From: Stereocaulon alpinum | Lineage: Eukaryota > Ascomycota > Lecanoromycetes > Lecanorales > Stereocaulaceae | Assembly: GCA_018257865.1 (NCBI GenBank) | Contig: JAEUBA010000011.1 | Location: forward strand, 456,911-520,910 | Length of the DNA: 64,000 nt | Direction: 5' to 3' | Part shown: piece by piece, positions 63,108 through 64,000 of the stretch | Layout: each line of letters begins with the position of its first letter | Numbering within the stretch: position 1 is the first letter of the stretch | Made by a program: the position numbers and the translations under genes | Notes under the pieces: generated by a model | What the model was told of the DNA's origin: nothing | Seen by the model: only the letters and a program-made list of their open reading frames with translations | Databases searched by the model: none

Positions 63108-64000
63108 CTAGTAAAAGTTTTAGAAAGTCGAAAAAATAGTACTAATTAACGCTAAATCTAGTAATTAGCTAGTATAGAAACAGGCCTATAAGGCTAAGTA
63201 ACGCTATAATCTAATTAGTTAGGTTACCGCTTCTCTTTCTACCTAAGCGTTTATCTTTAACTCGATAGCGTTACTATCTACTAATTACTTTAACGCCTAG
63301 TAGTAGCGCTCCTTAGTTATAGTATCTACTAAGTTATAATTACTATTAATCTACCGCACCTTATTAATTTCCCTTCTCTTATAGGACTGCCGCAGTCTTA
63401 TTATATTAATTATTAGGCGTTTCTTAGCGGTAGTACTAAGGTGTATAATATAGTTATATAGGGAGTAGGAGTTAGTATATAGAATTAGTAGTATCTTTAA
63501 CTAAGTAATACCCTTAATAGGGCTAGCGATAGAGATACACCTATACGCGGTACTAGCTACGAACCTGAATACCTATTTAGAGCTGAGATATCTCCCTAAT
63601 ATATTATAGGTTAAATAATATTAAGACGTCGCGTAGTTGCTGAGAACTCCGTATAGAGTTTTTTAGGTAATACGATAATACCTACCCTAACTCTACTATA
63701 ACTATTATACCTCCCCTACGATCGAGACTAGATAGCAAGAATTAGTATTAGGTATAATATCTTAGCCTAATAAGTAAAGAGTATAGGTAATACCTACCTA
63801 GCTATTAATTTAAAAAATCTAATATCTACGTATACTTAATATATATTTACTAGTTAAGACTAACGCGCAGTCTATCCTAGGGGAAGGCTAGGGTTATAGG
63901 TATATAGGACTAAGAGAAGGATATACTAAGTTATAAATTAAAAGGTATATTTTAGAAAAGGACGGCCCCTATCTAAGTAGCTAGGCGAGCCTTTAGTATA
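62897..64000 (+). mobile_element. LTR retrotransposon, RIP-mutated, runs off the right edge
   Basis: Starts with a 211-bp LTR and continues into internal sequence to the window end. From about 63100 the DNA is very AT-rich, with TA everywhere and only scattered CA or TG dinucleotides on either strand, while GC and CG are kept; this is the mark of repeat-induced point mutation. No open frame of useful length survives, so the gag/pol type cannot be read. The matching solo LTR at 4010-4220 is in the opposite orientation. Confidence 0.85.

Overview
The window looks like nuclear DNA of a filamentous ascomycete (Pezizomycotina, possibly a dothideomycete; this is inference). Reasons: short GT-AG introns of about 43-61 nt, HET-domain and fungal-rhodopsin genes, an Hst3/4-type sirtuin, a CYP with one 5' intron, GPI-anchored Ser/Thr-rich proteins, and an LTR retroelement at the right edge whose CpA/TpG dinucleotides are strongly depleted, as after repeat-induced point mutation (RIP). 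No tRNA, rRNA or CRISPR array was recognised.

Layout. 0-6 kb: a partial unrecognised gene running off the left edge, a 49-codon ORF, a gene with an in-frame TGA, a solo LTR with a perfect 5-bp target-site duplication, and a seven-helix fungal rhodopsin-domain gene. 7.8-17 kb: a secreted alpha/beta hydrolase, a cytochrome P450, an unrecognised coiled-coil protein, a damaged UBX/PUB-like gene and an unrecognised Ser-rich gene. 18.2-27.7 kb: six head-to-tail, mostly intronless genes that are paralogues of one another, an unnamed tandem family with a shared N-terminal helical module and disordered Arg/Ser/Pro-rich tails; one member has a premature TAG. 28.7 kb and 46-52 kb: further low-complexity single-exon genes of unknown function. 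31-35 kb: a 1149-residue GPI-type surface protein with tandem repeats.

36-42 kb: a probable copper-acquisition cluster. It has a BIM1/X325-like copper-binding GPI protein divergent from an intact Ctr copper transporter, then a Ctr gene lacking its last two membrane helices, divergent from a ferric/cupric reductase with a Met-rich N-terminus. The reductase would supply Cu(I), the surface protein would hold copper, and Ctr would import it.

44-46 kb holds a small secreted protein and a tentative two-exon gene. 54-57 kb has the sirtuin and a glycine-zipper protein. 60-64 kb has a HET gene with a WW-like C-terminal segment, remnants of a second such gene, and an RIP-mutated LTR retrotransposon inserted directly behind them. 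MITE-like and hairpin repeats occur at 30.2, 35.6 and 43.8 kb.
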